A DNA stretch of 64,000 bases, taken from Chloracidobacterium sp. (lineage in GTDB: Bacteria > Acidobacteriota > Blastocatellia > Pyrinomonadales > Pyrinomonadaceae). Positions 57,764 through 64,000 of the stretch are shown here, one piece after another; positions within the stretch are counted from its first letter, which is position 1, and each line of letters opens with the position of its first letter. The notes beneath the pieces are model-generated. The model searched no databases, had not been told where the DNA came from, and saw only the letters and a list, made by a program, of their open reading frames with translations. Location of the stretch: positions 1,426,001-1,490,000 of the forward strand of contig JADJXP010000002.1 of NCBI GenBank assembly GCA_016715795.1, given 5' to 3'. Position numbers and translations under genes: made by a program.

Positions 57764-58723
57764 ATGGCCCGGTTCACGACTAAATACTATCTCCTGGCGT
57801 TCGGCGTCGTGATCGGTATAGGCTACGGGCTTATTACCCGGCTCGTATGGGGCCAGCAGATGGCATTGGCTTCGCTTACGTATCTATTCCTGATACCGGC
57901 CGTCCTCGGTGTCATCCCGCTAGTTTTCGCGAACGAGGCTCAGGTCCGCTCGTATCTCTACATCATCTTTTTACCCTGGATCACCGTCCTGTCGCTCTTC
58001 GTAACGATGTGGATTCTAAGGATTGAGAGCCTTATTTGCCTCATCATTCTTGGTGCTCCGTTCTTCGTTCTCGGCACGATCGGAGGGCTAATCTTTAGGC
58101 TGGTCATTCTGCATCAGCGCTCCAAAAAGAACGTCCTCCCGGCCATAGCATTCATGCTGCTGCCGGTATTGATCGCACCGGTCGAGTACGCTGTCAAGAG
58201 CCCGTCAGAGGTGTATTCGGTTACAAGCGAGGTCGTTATCAATGCCGGAGCCGACGAGGTCTGGCGAAATATCGTCCGCGTGCCTGAGATCAGCGAGAGC
58301 GAATATCGCAGGGGGACATTTAACTACCTTGGCATCCCGCGTCCGATCGAGGCAGAACTGATGGCCGAGGAGCCGCGTGCATTGCGGAAAGGACATTTCG
58401 AGGGCGGCCTCACATTTGTCGAGCACATCATCGACTGGCAGCCGCATCGCAAGGTCACGTTCGACATCGTCGTCGATCCCAACACGATCGCGGAGCGGGT
58501 CTTTGACGAGCACGTGCTTAGGGGCAACTATTTCAACTTTGTCGAGGCAGGTTATGAGATTGAACCGCTAAACGGATCTCAGGTCCGCCTTAGGCTGACG
58601 TCCGGGTATCGGCTGACATCGAAGATCAACTTTTACGGCAAATTCTGGGGCGACATCATTCTGGCAGACTTTCAGGATCGGCTGTTGGACGTGATCAAAC
58701 GACGGTGTGACCGAGTTTCGTAG
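57764..58723 (+). CDS. membrane protein with SRPBCC-like domain
   Basis: A 319-residue protein with about five hydrophobic helices in the first 145 residues (LLAFGVVIGIGYGLITRLVW, LASLTYLFLIPAVLGVIPLV, YIIFLPWITVLSLFVTMWIL and two more). The rest is a soluble domain that resembles the START/Bet v1 (SRPBCC) fold: VYSVTSEVVINAGADEVWRN, then strands to a C-terminal helix (WGDIILADFQDRLLDVIKRR). Such domains bind hydrophobic ligands. A membrane-linked lipid-binding or regulatory role is possible but not shown. It converges with the next gene. Confidence 0.72.
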   Translation: MARFTTKYYLLAFGVVIGIGYGLITRLVWGQQMALASLTYLFLIPAVLGVIPLVFANEAQVRSYLYIIFLPWITVLSLFVTMWILRIESLICLIILGAPFFVLGTIGGLIFRLVILHQRSKKNVLPAIAFMLLPVLIAPVEYAVKSPSEVYSVTSEVVINAGADEVWRNIVRVPEISESEYRRGTFNYLGIPRPIEAELMAEEPRALRKGHFEGGLTFVEHIIDWQPHRKVTFDIVVDPNTIAERVFDEHVLRGNYFNFVEAGYEIEPLNGSQVRLRLTSGYRLTSKINFYGKFWGDIILADFQDRLLDVIKRRCDRVS

Positions 58724-58743
58724 CCCGAATGTCAACAGGGTCT

Positions 58744-60153
58744 CTAGTCGTCACTTGCAACCAGGTCGTAGGGGATCCGACGTGCCAACAGTCTCGAGGT
58801 TATGACCAGGCCCGTCCAGATGAGCAGGGCAACGCTCGTCACGGCCCAGCCAATGTTCGCAATAAGCTCATCCTCAAAGAAGACCCCGATGAAGACAGCC
58901 GGAAATGCAAGAAATGCGATACGAAGAGCCGTGCGGCGCCCTCGCTCGACCGTATCAAGCAGATTGACTCGGCTGATCTCGGTCTCCATGTACTCCTCGT
59001 CGCTGTTGAGGCGTGAGAAGTATTCAGCTTCGCCGCCCGTCCAACGACGAAGGGCCGGCGTCTCAGCAACTCGATTGGCTGTGGCGAAATGATGGATCAC
59101 GTGGGCGATCTTGCCGTCCCTGAGAGCCAGTTCGGCGAGCCCGCGAGCGGCACGGACGCTGTCGCCAAACCTGTCGAGGACACGTCGAAATAACTCGCTC
59201 GCACGCCGCCATTCACCGTATTGCACGTAGCATTCGCCGATCTCCGATAGCAGTTTTGGGTCATCAGCGCCACGTCGTTCGGACAGACGGAGGGCTGCGA
59301 TCGAACGCCGCATTAACCGGCTATCATGCCTCATGGCCGCGTAGGAGTTGAGACACCGGGCAAAGTCAAACAGGAGCCTGGCTCCTGCGCGCCGTCCAAC
59401 AAGGGCACGCCGAAATGATTCCAGGGCTCGCGGCAAATGACCGGCAAGCCGAAGTTCATTCGCCATGATATGGAGTTCCTCTGAGCAAGTATCCGTGTCG
59501 GTCACGGATGCTCTTACGCCGTCGCCCCGACCACGGAGCGGCAACGCTGCCGCCTCCAGCACCTCGGCCGACGGGATCCGAGCAAATTCGGCCTTCATCA
59601 GGACTTCTTTGGGGTCGCTGAGAAAGCGGCGGAGATCCAACGACCGCACGTCGAGGGCGTCATCGTGCAGCGTCGGTAGGATCGCCATGATCATCTGCCT
59701 GAAGGCCTCGCCGCCTGACGCAAATGCGACACTCACGCCCTTACCGTGCAGAACCGTTCGATATCGATAATGAACGTTGCCTCCACGTCGAACCGCTCTG
59801 ATGGCTTGCGTCTCGACTTGCTCAACGTCGGTTACCTTCAGTCGCTTGCGGCCACCGTTGAACCAGCCCCACAGCCGCGGCAAGAACCCAGTCCGTTTTA
59901 GATGGCGGCCGTCAAAAGTTATCCTATCGTTGAGGGCGAAGAATGGGAGAAATATCCAAGACGTGCAAAAGACCGCATAGGCGGCGAGATCAAAACGGAG
60001 ATAAAAGAGTAAGCCGGTGAGGAACGTCCCTAACATGACGCCCTTGAGGTATCCATGCGGTGATACTCGGATCGCCACGGTTGCATCTTCGCCCGTCGCC
60101 ACATCCGTGTCGGGCTTAAGCCTTGAGATATCAGCGCGGTCTATGTTACCCAC
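58744..60153 (-). CDS. membrane protein with TPR-like region
   Basis: A 469-residue protein that I do not recognise as a whole. Two spans near residues 35-75 (GVMLGTFLTGLLFYLRFDLA, AVFCTSWIFLPFFALNDRIT) precede a PH-like strand region, then helical repeats of the tetratricopeptide type (about 230-370: NELRLAGHLPRALESFRRAL, GECYVQYGEWRRASELFRRV). Two more spans close the protein (IAFLAFPAVFIGVFFEDELI, IGWAVTSVALLIWTGLVITS). The repeats probably mediate protein contacts on one side of the membrane. The start codon is GTG. Confidence 0.7.
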   Translation of the reverse strand: MGNIDRADISRLKPDTDVATGEDATVAIRVSPHGYLKGVMLGTFLTGLLFYLRFDLAAYAVFCTSWIFLPFFALNDRITFDGRHLKRTGFLPRLWGWFNGGRKRLKVTDVEQVETQAIRAVRRGGNVHYRYRTVLHGKGVSVAFASGGEAFRQMIMAILPTLHDDALDVRSLDLRRFLSDPKEVLMKAEFARIPSAEVLEAAALPLRGRGDGVRASVTDTDTCSEELHIMANELRLAGHLPRALESFRRALVGRRAGARLLFDFARCLNSYAAMRHDSRLMRRSIAALRLSERRGADDPKLLSEIGECYVQYGEWRRASELFRRVLDRFGDSVRAARGLAELALRDGKIAHVIHHFATANRVAETPALRRWTGGEAEYFSRLNSDEEYMETEISRVNLLDTVERGRRTALRIAFLAFPAVFIGVFFEDELIANIGWAVTSVALLIWTGLVITSRLLARRIPYDLVASDD

Positions 60154-60208
60154 AGTCGGTTAGTCCACTAAACAAAAGAGCTGGAATAAGGGCGAGATTC
60201 CGCTAAGT

Positions 60209-61078
60209 CTATTGGATCTGGACGGGAGGCATCCCTCCGGCGAAAGGAGCCTCCGGTGCGGGCTCGACGATCTGCTTTGCTCGTTCGGGGTCCATCTCTT
60301 CGACCTTCTTTTTCGCCTCGATAGCTGTCTGTGACATCCGAATGGCTTTGCCGTCGGCATCCTTCGCTTCGCTGGCAGTCTTTGCGATCGTAAAGTAAAG
60401 TTCCAACGCCTCCGCTTTCTTGTCCTGCTTCTCGTAGACCTTAGCAAGCTCAAAATTTACGGTGTCCTTCGCGATGACCGATTCCGGAGCGTCAAGCAGT
60501 TCCTCGAGCAACTTGACGGCGTCATCGAACCGGCTGTCTCCGATGCGAGTTTCGGCAAGTGCGAACTTCGAGAGTCGGCCGACCGGAGAATCTTGCCCGG
60601 AAAGAGCTTCGAGTTCGGTGATGGCTGCCGGGCGATCAATGTATAGGCGACTAACCGCGATAAAGTACTTTGCCTTCTCGGCCGCCGCTCCGCCGTAGGT
60701 GTCCACGACAACTTGAAATTCCGCGATGGCGGCCTCGGAGCGCTCACGCTCGGTCTTGAAGGTTTTCGCGGTCGAGCCCGCAGGTGCCCCGGTCTCAGAG
60801 ATCTGGGCCTGTGACGTCTCGATAGCCTTTCCAAGGGCCGTTTGAGCGGCGGCCGACGAGTTTCGCGTAATCCGCATGAACACGACCACGGCAAGTACGA
60901 CCAGCACGATCGCCGCTATTCCGTAGAGGACTGTCCGCCCTTTTCCTTCAAGCTTCTTCCCGACCTCTTCAAGCCGAGGAACGACCTGCTGCTGGAGCGG
61001 GTCCACGTAGGTCTTTTTTTCTTTTGGTGTCGCAGCCGCGGCTTGGAGCTGCTCAAATCGTCGTTTCTTCTTCCCCAT
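60209..61078 (-). CDS. YfgM-like TPR membrane protein
   Basis: A 289-residue single-pass protein. The span GRTVLYGIAAIVLVVLAVVVF (residues 47-67) follows a basic cytoplasmic N-terminus (MGKKKRRFEQLQAAAATPKE). The extracytoplasmic part contains TPR-like helices (AAIAEFQVVVDTYGGAAAEK, LAETRIGDSRFDDAVKLLEE, FELAKVYEKQDKKAEALELY) and a Pro-rich tail. The organisation matches the TPR_21/YfgM group, which act with SecYEG and periplasmic chaperones. That role is inferred from architecture. Confidence 0.75.
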   Translation of the reverse strand: MGKKKRRFEQLQAAAATPKEKKTYVDPLQQQVVPRLEEVGKKLEGKGRTVLYGIAAIVLVVLAVVVFMRITRNSSAAAQTALGKAIETSQAQISETGAPAGSTAKTFKTERERSEAAIAEFQVVVDTYGGAAAEKAKYFIAVSRLYIDRPAAITELEALSGQDSPVGRLSKFALAETRIGDSRFDDAVKLLEELLDAPESVIAKDTVNFELAKVYEKQDKKAEALELYFTIAKTASEAKDADGKAIRMSQTAIEAKKKVEEMDPERAKQIVEPAPEAPFAGGMPPVQIQ

Positions 61079-61253
61079 TCGTCAAAAAAAGTGCAATCAA
61101 ACCAACCTTTGCGCGTTATATTAGTGCCGGATAGCGGCGACTATGCAAAAGAGTTAATTTAGCCTAAAACCATGTCTAGAGCAAATAACAACGGGCAAAT
61201 CTCAGACAGATGTTCGCATGTTCGGATCGCGATGGAAAACTGCAATTTTCTTG

Positions 61254-61281
61254 GGAACAAGTTCCGCACGGCGGTGTCTAA
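61254..61281 (+). promoter_or_regulatory. ECF-type promoter of the sigma factor gene
   Basis: GGAACAA (61254-61260), a 16-base spacer and TCTAA (61277-61281) match the sigma-E-like ECF consensus (GGAACTT-N16-TCTAA or TCTGA). Transcription near 61288 gives a leader of about 24 bases containing the ribosome site GGGAGG at 61302-61307. This implies that the sigma factor, or a relative, drives its own gene. Confidence 0.65.
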
Positions 61282-61311
61282 TGTTTTGGCCCGTCGAAAA
61301 CGGGAGGCAAC

Positions 61312-62007
61312 TTGACAGATCCCGTGACCACGGGATCGCAAACGGGACGAACGATGGTCTTCAACGAGTCGATCGCTATTGACGACGAAGGGATTTCTTG
61401 TATGTCTGTCCCGTCCCGTGCCGAGTTCCCCAATACGGCGGAGGATGTAGGCTTTGTTGACAAACTACGAGCAGGCGACACCGAGGCGTTCGGAACCCTT
61501 GTCGACCTATACTCAGACGACATATATGCCCTGTTGTATAGATTGACCGATTCGCCCGACGAAGCCGCTGACCTGACACAGGATACTTTCCTCAAGGCTC
61601 TTAGGTCGATGCGGCATTTCCGAGGTGATGCCCGACTGAAGACCTGGCTCTATAGGATCGCGATCAATGAATCGCGAAATCGCTTCCGCTGGTGGAAGCG
61701 CAGGCGGCGTGACTTGACGATATCGCTCGACTCGGCCCTGGGCGACTCTGAGACCCCACTTTCGACGATGATCCCGGACCGCGGCCCGACGCCGGAAGAG
61801 GTCACGCTCAGCAAGGAACGAGAGTATGAGCTAAGCGTCGCACTCGGCGAACTAAGTCCGGCCTTTCGTGAGGCGGTGGTGCTATGCGATGTTGAGGGCT
61901 TGAGCTACGAGGAAACTGCCGCCGTCACCGGTGTCGGGATCGGAACCGTGAAGTCTCGGATCTCGCGCGGCCGTGAACAATTGCGACGACGGCTGAGTGG
62001 ATGTTGA
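61312..62007 (+). CDS. ECF-type RNA polymerase sigma factor
   Basis: A 231-residue extracytoplasmic-function sigma factor. Region 2 (about 48-115) has FGTLVDLYSDDIYALLYRLT, DEAADLTQDTFLKALRSMRHF and RLKTWLYRIAINESRNRFRW. Region 4 (about 172-228) has LGELSPAFREAVVLCDVEGL and SYEETAAVTGVGIGTVKSRI. The N-terminus carries an unusual extension of about 45 residues. TTG 61312 is favoured as start because GGGAGG lies 4 bases before it and the predicted promoter fits; ATG 61354 is the alternative. A zinc-finger anti-sigma-like gene follows. Confidence 0.93.
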   Translation: MTDPVTTGSQTGRTMVFNESIAIDDEGISCMSVPSRAEFPNTAEDVGFVDKLRAGDTEAFGTLVDLYSDDIYALLYRLTDSPDEAADLTQDTFLKALRSMRHFRGDARLKTWLYRIAINESRNRFRWWKRRRRDLTISLDSALGDSETPLSTMIPDRGPTPEEVTLSKEREYELSVALGELSPAFREAVVLCDVEGLSYEETAAVTGVGIGTVKSRISRGREQLRRRLSGC

Positions 62008-62251
62008 TAATTTGATGCAAATGGCTGACTTGCCCCGGTTTTGTTTTGAGTCAATAAACATCGGTGCCAAACGATAGGTCAAGCAAGCGAAAAACCGATG
62101 CCGAGCAGCCGCACGAGCGAATAGCGATATTTGAGTCGACCAGCAACATCGATAAGGGAGTCGCCGTTTGTGCTTGCCTGAACGGCCTCGGCCAACGTTG
62201 TTCCATCCGGAACAGCCGGGGTTAGTGAGCCATTTGCATCAGCGAGGTAAT

Positions 62252-63067
62252 ATGAAGTGCTCGGAAGTAGAATTTGATCTTTCGCTTGAGAATGCCCAAG
62301 CCGGCACGAACCTCAAAACCGGTAGGCACGAGCACCTGGACCAGTGCCCTACCTGTCGTGAACGCTTGTTTCAGTTTCGTCAGATGCGATTGGGCCTGGG
62401 TCGGCTAAGCCGGCCACGACTTCCACATTCCCGCGCTCGGCAAATTCGAAGCATGATGGTCGCCGAGGCGGTCAGCACCCGAACTGGCTTCCTTCATCCC
62501 GGCCTGCGACATTGGCTGGAACTTCAGGTCATGCCATATGGCGTCGGTGTTGCGGCATCGGTGCTGATCGCGTTCGGCTTTCTGACGATGATGTTTTCCG
62601 GGGTCCTGCAAACCGATCGCCTCTCGGCCGGACGGCCCGGAGGCACGGCAACTGTAATGCTCGCGAGGCCCTTCGATCCGGATCGGGTGAACGGCAGCGA
62701 TGAAATATCGGCGAGCGACCTTGCATACAGCAGAATGGCAGTAGCCGCCGAATCGCCCAGCGTCAATCCTCAGGGAGCATTGATCGCCCTGACCAAGTCG
62801 CTGGTTCGTGGAAAGATGCGGGATGAGGAGGTCGTGATCGTGGCGGACGTCTTCGGGAACGGACTGGCCCGCATCTCGGAGGTCGTCGAACCAGCTAATG
62901 ATCAGCGGCTTGTCGACGACCTCCGAAAGGCCCTTGAGACGGACTCTGCGTATGCTCCTTTCGTCCCTTCAAGCGTCGAAAACCGGCCGGACAGCGTCCG
63001 AGTGGTCTTCATGCTGCAAAGCGTGAATGTCAGCACACAGCGCCGGGCGGGAAGAACAAGGCTCTGA
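62252..63067 (+). CDS. putative zinc-finger anti-sigma factor
   Basis: A 271-residue membrane protein. The N-terminal part has a zinc-binding anti-sigma signature, H-x3-C-x2-C in HEHLDQCPTCRERL near residues 27-40, typical of ZAS domains that hold ECF sigma factors. One span (VGVAASVLIAFGFLTMMFSG, about residues 97-117) leads to an extracytoplasmic sensor-like domain (about 150-270, NPQGALIALTKSLVRGKMRD, VIVADVFGNGLARISEVVEP). ATG 62252 has GAGG 6 bases upstream. A 244-base gap separates it from the sigma gene, but pairing by position and motif is good. The signal sensed is unknown. Confidence 0.8.
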   Translation: MKCSEVEFDLSLENAQAGTNLKTGRHEHLDQCPTCRERLFQFRQMRLGLGRLSRPRLPHSRARQIRSMMVAEAVSTRTGFLHPGLRHWLELQVMPYGVGVAASVLIAFGFLTMMFSGVLQTDRLSAGRPGGTATVMLARPFDPDRVNGSDEISASDLAYSRMAVAAESPSVNPQGALIALTKSLVRGKMRDEEVVIVADVFGNGLARISEVVEPANDQRLVDDLRKALETDSAYAPFVPSSVENRPDSVRVVFMLQSVNVSTQRRAGRTRL

Positions 63068-63069
63068 AC

Positions 63070-64000
63070 TTACATCCTGTCGATGTAGGCCTTGAGCCGT
63101 GTCGCCAGGTCCTTATCAACCGTCAGTATGCGCTCGTACTGCTCCATAGCAGCCGCGCGGTTCTTCTTCAAAGTTTGAGCAATACCCAAATTGAACCTCG
63201 CCCTTAGGAATTTCGGGCTGATCGTCAGACATCTCGTATAGGCCTCGATCGCCTTGTCAGTCTGCCTGTCCGCATAATATGCGTTGCCAAGCAGATACCA
63301 GTTTTCTGACAACTTCGGGCTCATAGCGGTCAGCTTCTCAAGGCCCTTGACGGCTTGCGCATACAGCTTGTTCGCCTCGACCGCTCGTCCTTGATTAACG
63401 TTAGCATTGCCGAGATACAAATTGGTCTCGCCGTCGTCCGGCTTTAGCCGAAGCGCCGTATTGCACTCCTTGACGGCCAGATCGTACTGCTTCGTTTCGT
63501 TATACGCCCGACAGAGATTAGTGTAGGCCGCCGATTGGTTTGGCAAGATCTGAATGCCGGATTTTGCGGCCTGGATCGCTTCGTTCGGGCGGTCATCAAA
63601 GCTGTAATACCGGCTCAGGTCCGTGTACAAATGGCCGTTGGCCGGAAAGGCAACGAGCCCCTGTTTCAGAATATTGATAGCGTCGGGGAAACGATTCTCG
63701 TCCTGGAAGATCTCAGCCAGAGTTCTGTACGTCTGCAAATTGTCGGGTTTCGCATTGGCCGATTTCTGAAATGCCTCAATGGCGCACGGCGTATCATTCT
63801 GCTTGCGGCAAGCGTCGCCAAGAAGGTAATACGCCTCGCCAGGGAAACGTGTCCCTTTGGCAAGCGCCGTCTCCGCCGCCGTCCGCTGATTCCCAAAATC
63901 GCCCTGAGCGTTATGAACACGAGCGATGTTGTAATAGACATCCGCGTCCTGGGGTGCGATCTTTGCGGCCCGGCCCAGGATATCTAGGGCTTGCTGATAC
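63070..64000 (-). CDS. TPR-repeat protein, C-terminal part
   Basis: The frame is open to the window edge, so the N-terminus is missing; about 310 residues are seen. They consist almost entirely of tetratricopeptide repeats, at least seven: AEIFQDENRFPDAINILKQG, LSRYYSFDDRPNEAIQAAKS, LCRAYNETKQYDLAVKECNT, LLGNAYYADRQTDKAIEAYT and others, with LGDACRKQNDTPCAIEAFQK near the edge. The gene ends 2 bases from the anti-sigma gene, tail to tail. Protein-protein scaffolding is expected; a specific role cannot be given. Confidence 0.88.
   Translation of the reverse strand, partial: YQQALDILGRAAKIAPQDADVYYNIARVHNAQGDFGNQRTAAETALAKGTRFPGEAYYLLGDACRKQNDTPCAIEAFQKSANAKPDNLQTYRTLAEIFQDENRFPDAINILKQGLVAFPANGHLYTDLSRYYSFDDRPNEAIQAAKSGIQILPNQSAAYTNLCRAYNETKQYDLAVKECNTALRLKPDDGETNLYLGNANVNQGRAVEANKLYAQAVKGLEKLTAMSPKLSENWYLLGNAYYADRQTDKAIEAYTRCLTISPKFLRARFNLGIAQTLKKNRAAAMEQYERILTVDKDLATRLKAYIDRM

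Noticed and set aside
62079..62275. A protein-like reading on the minus strand between the sigma and anti-sigma genes (contains YYLADANGSLTPAVPDG)
   Set aside because: It has no ATG start and only an internal TTG, its third-base composition is not gene-like, and it runs into the antisense of the anti-sigma gene. I could not support it as a gene or fragment.
1..64000. tRNA, rRNA or CRISPR loci
   Set aside because: No TTCGA-type T-arm plus cloverleaf, conserved rRNA segment or regularly spaced direct repeat array was recognised by eye; a covariance-model scan would be decisive.

Overview
The window looks like chromosome from an Acidobacteriota member, most likely class Blastocatellia (Pyrinomonas-like). 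The basis is moderately high G+C, two VWA proteins of the acidobacterial VWFA-related type, a large alpha-2-macroglobulin, FG-GAP/VCBS secreted proteins, lpxC and TonB/ExbB/ExbD (an outer membrane is present), and many short palindromic repeats, several of them inside genes. The placement rests on gene content only; no rRNA or tRNA gene was seen.

Layout. 1-13.3 kb: end of an inorganic pyrophosphatase; a minus-strand group of an acyl-CoA carboxylase subunit, a secreted metalloprotease, an ATP-grasp-like protein and an EVE protein; lpxC convergent with gnd; a PLP-dependent dehydratase; and a GspE/PilB ATPase next to a frameshifted GspF/PilC gene. 13.4-18.5 kb: two VWA proteins and a 918-residue secreted protein with four CNPC repeats and six VCBS repeats. 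18.5-21.3 kb: a four-gene bacterial microcompartment (BMC) cluster of two hexamer shell proteins, an acylating-type aldehyde dehydrogenase with an unusual C-terminal extension, and a zinc-ribbon membrane protein. 21.5-32.3 kb: RodZ-like protein, guaB, M28 peptidase, ABC-F ATPase, SurA-like lipoprotein, rpmB, ridA, a GxxExxY cassette inside inverted repeats, and a bifunctional RelA/SpoT. 32.4-36.3 kb: tonB-exbB/tolQ-exbD-exbD-TPR lipoprotein operon. 36.3-45.3 kb: tgt-yajC-secD-secF, a MauE-thioredoxin fusion, der, a DinB-like protein and an arabinose-5-phosphate isomerase. 45.4-51.8 kb: a 2127-residue alpha-2-macroglobulin. 52.1-53.5 kb: a decayed ISNCY-type insertion sequence with target duplication. 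53.8-58.7 kb: pspA, a HigB/RelE-like toxin, an uncharacterised small protein, a membrane coiled-coil protein, vapBC, a second ATP-grasp protein and a membrane SRPBCC protein. 58.7-64 kb: two TPR-type membrane proteins, an ECF sigma factor with a probable autoregulatory promoter, its putative zinc-finger anti-sigma partner, and a TPR protein cut by the window end.

Two themes stand out. First, the window holds at least six families of short inverted-repeat elements. Two clear elements sit in frame inside conserved enzymes (tgt and the carboxyltransferase), so proteins are lengthened rather than destroyed. One family is seen twice, once in tgt and once between the macroglobulin and isomerase genes, and another cassette carries a GxxExxY gene. 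Second, envelope maintenance dominates: LPS synthesis (lpxC, kdsD), protein export (secDF-yajC), periplasmic folding (SurA-like), energy transduction (TonB/ExbBD), PspA stress response, macroglobulin defence and an ECF/anti-sigma pair.

The strongest candidates for undescribed biology are the minimal BMC cluster with its modular aldehyde dehydrogenase, the toxin plus unknown 96-residue protein wedged between pspA and its probable membrane partner, and the coding-region repeat elements.
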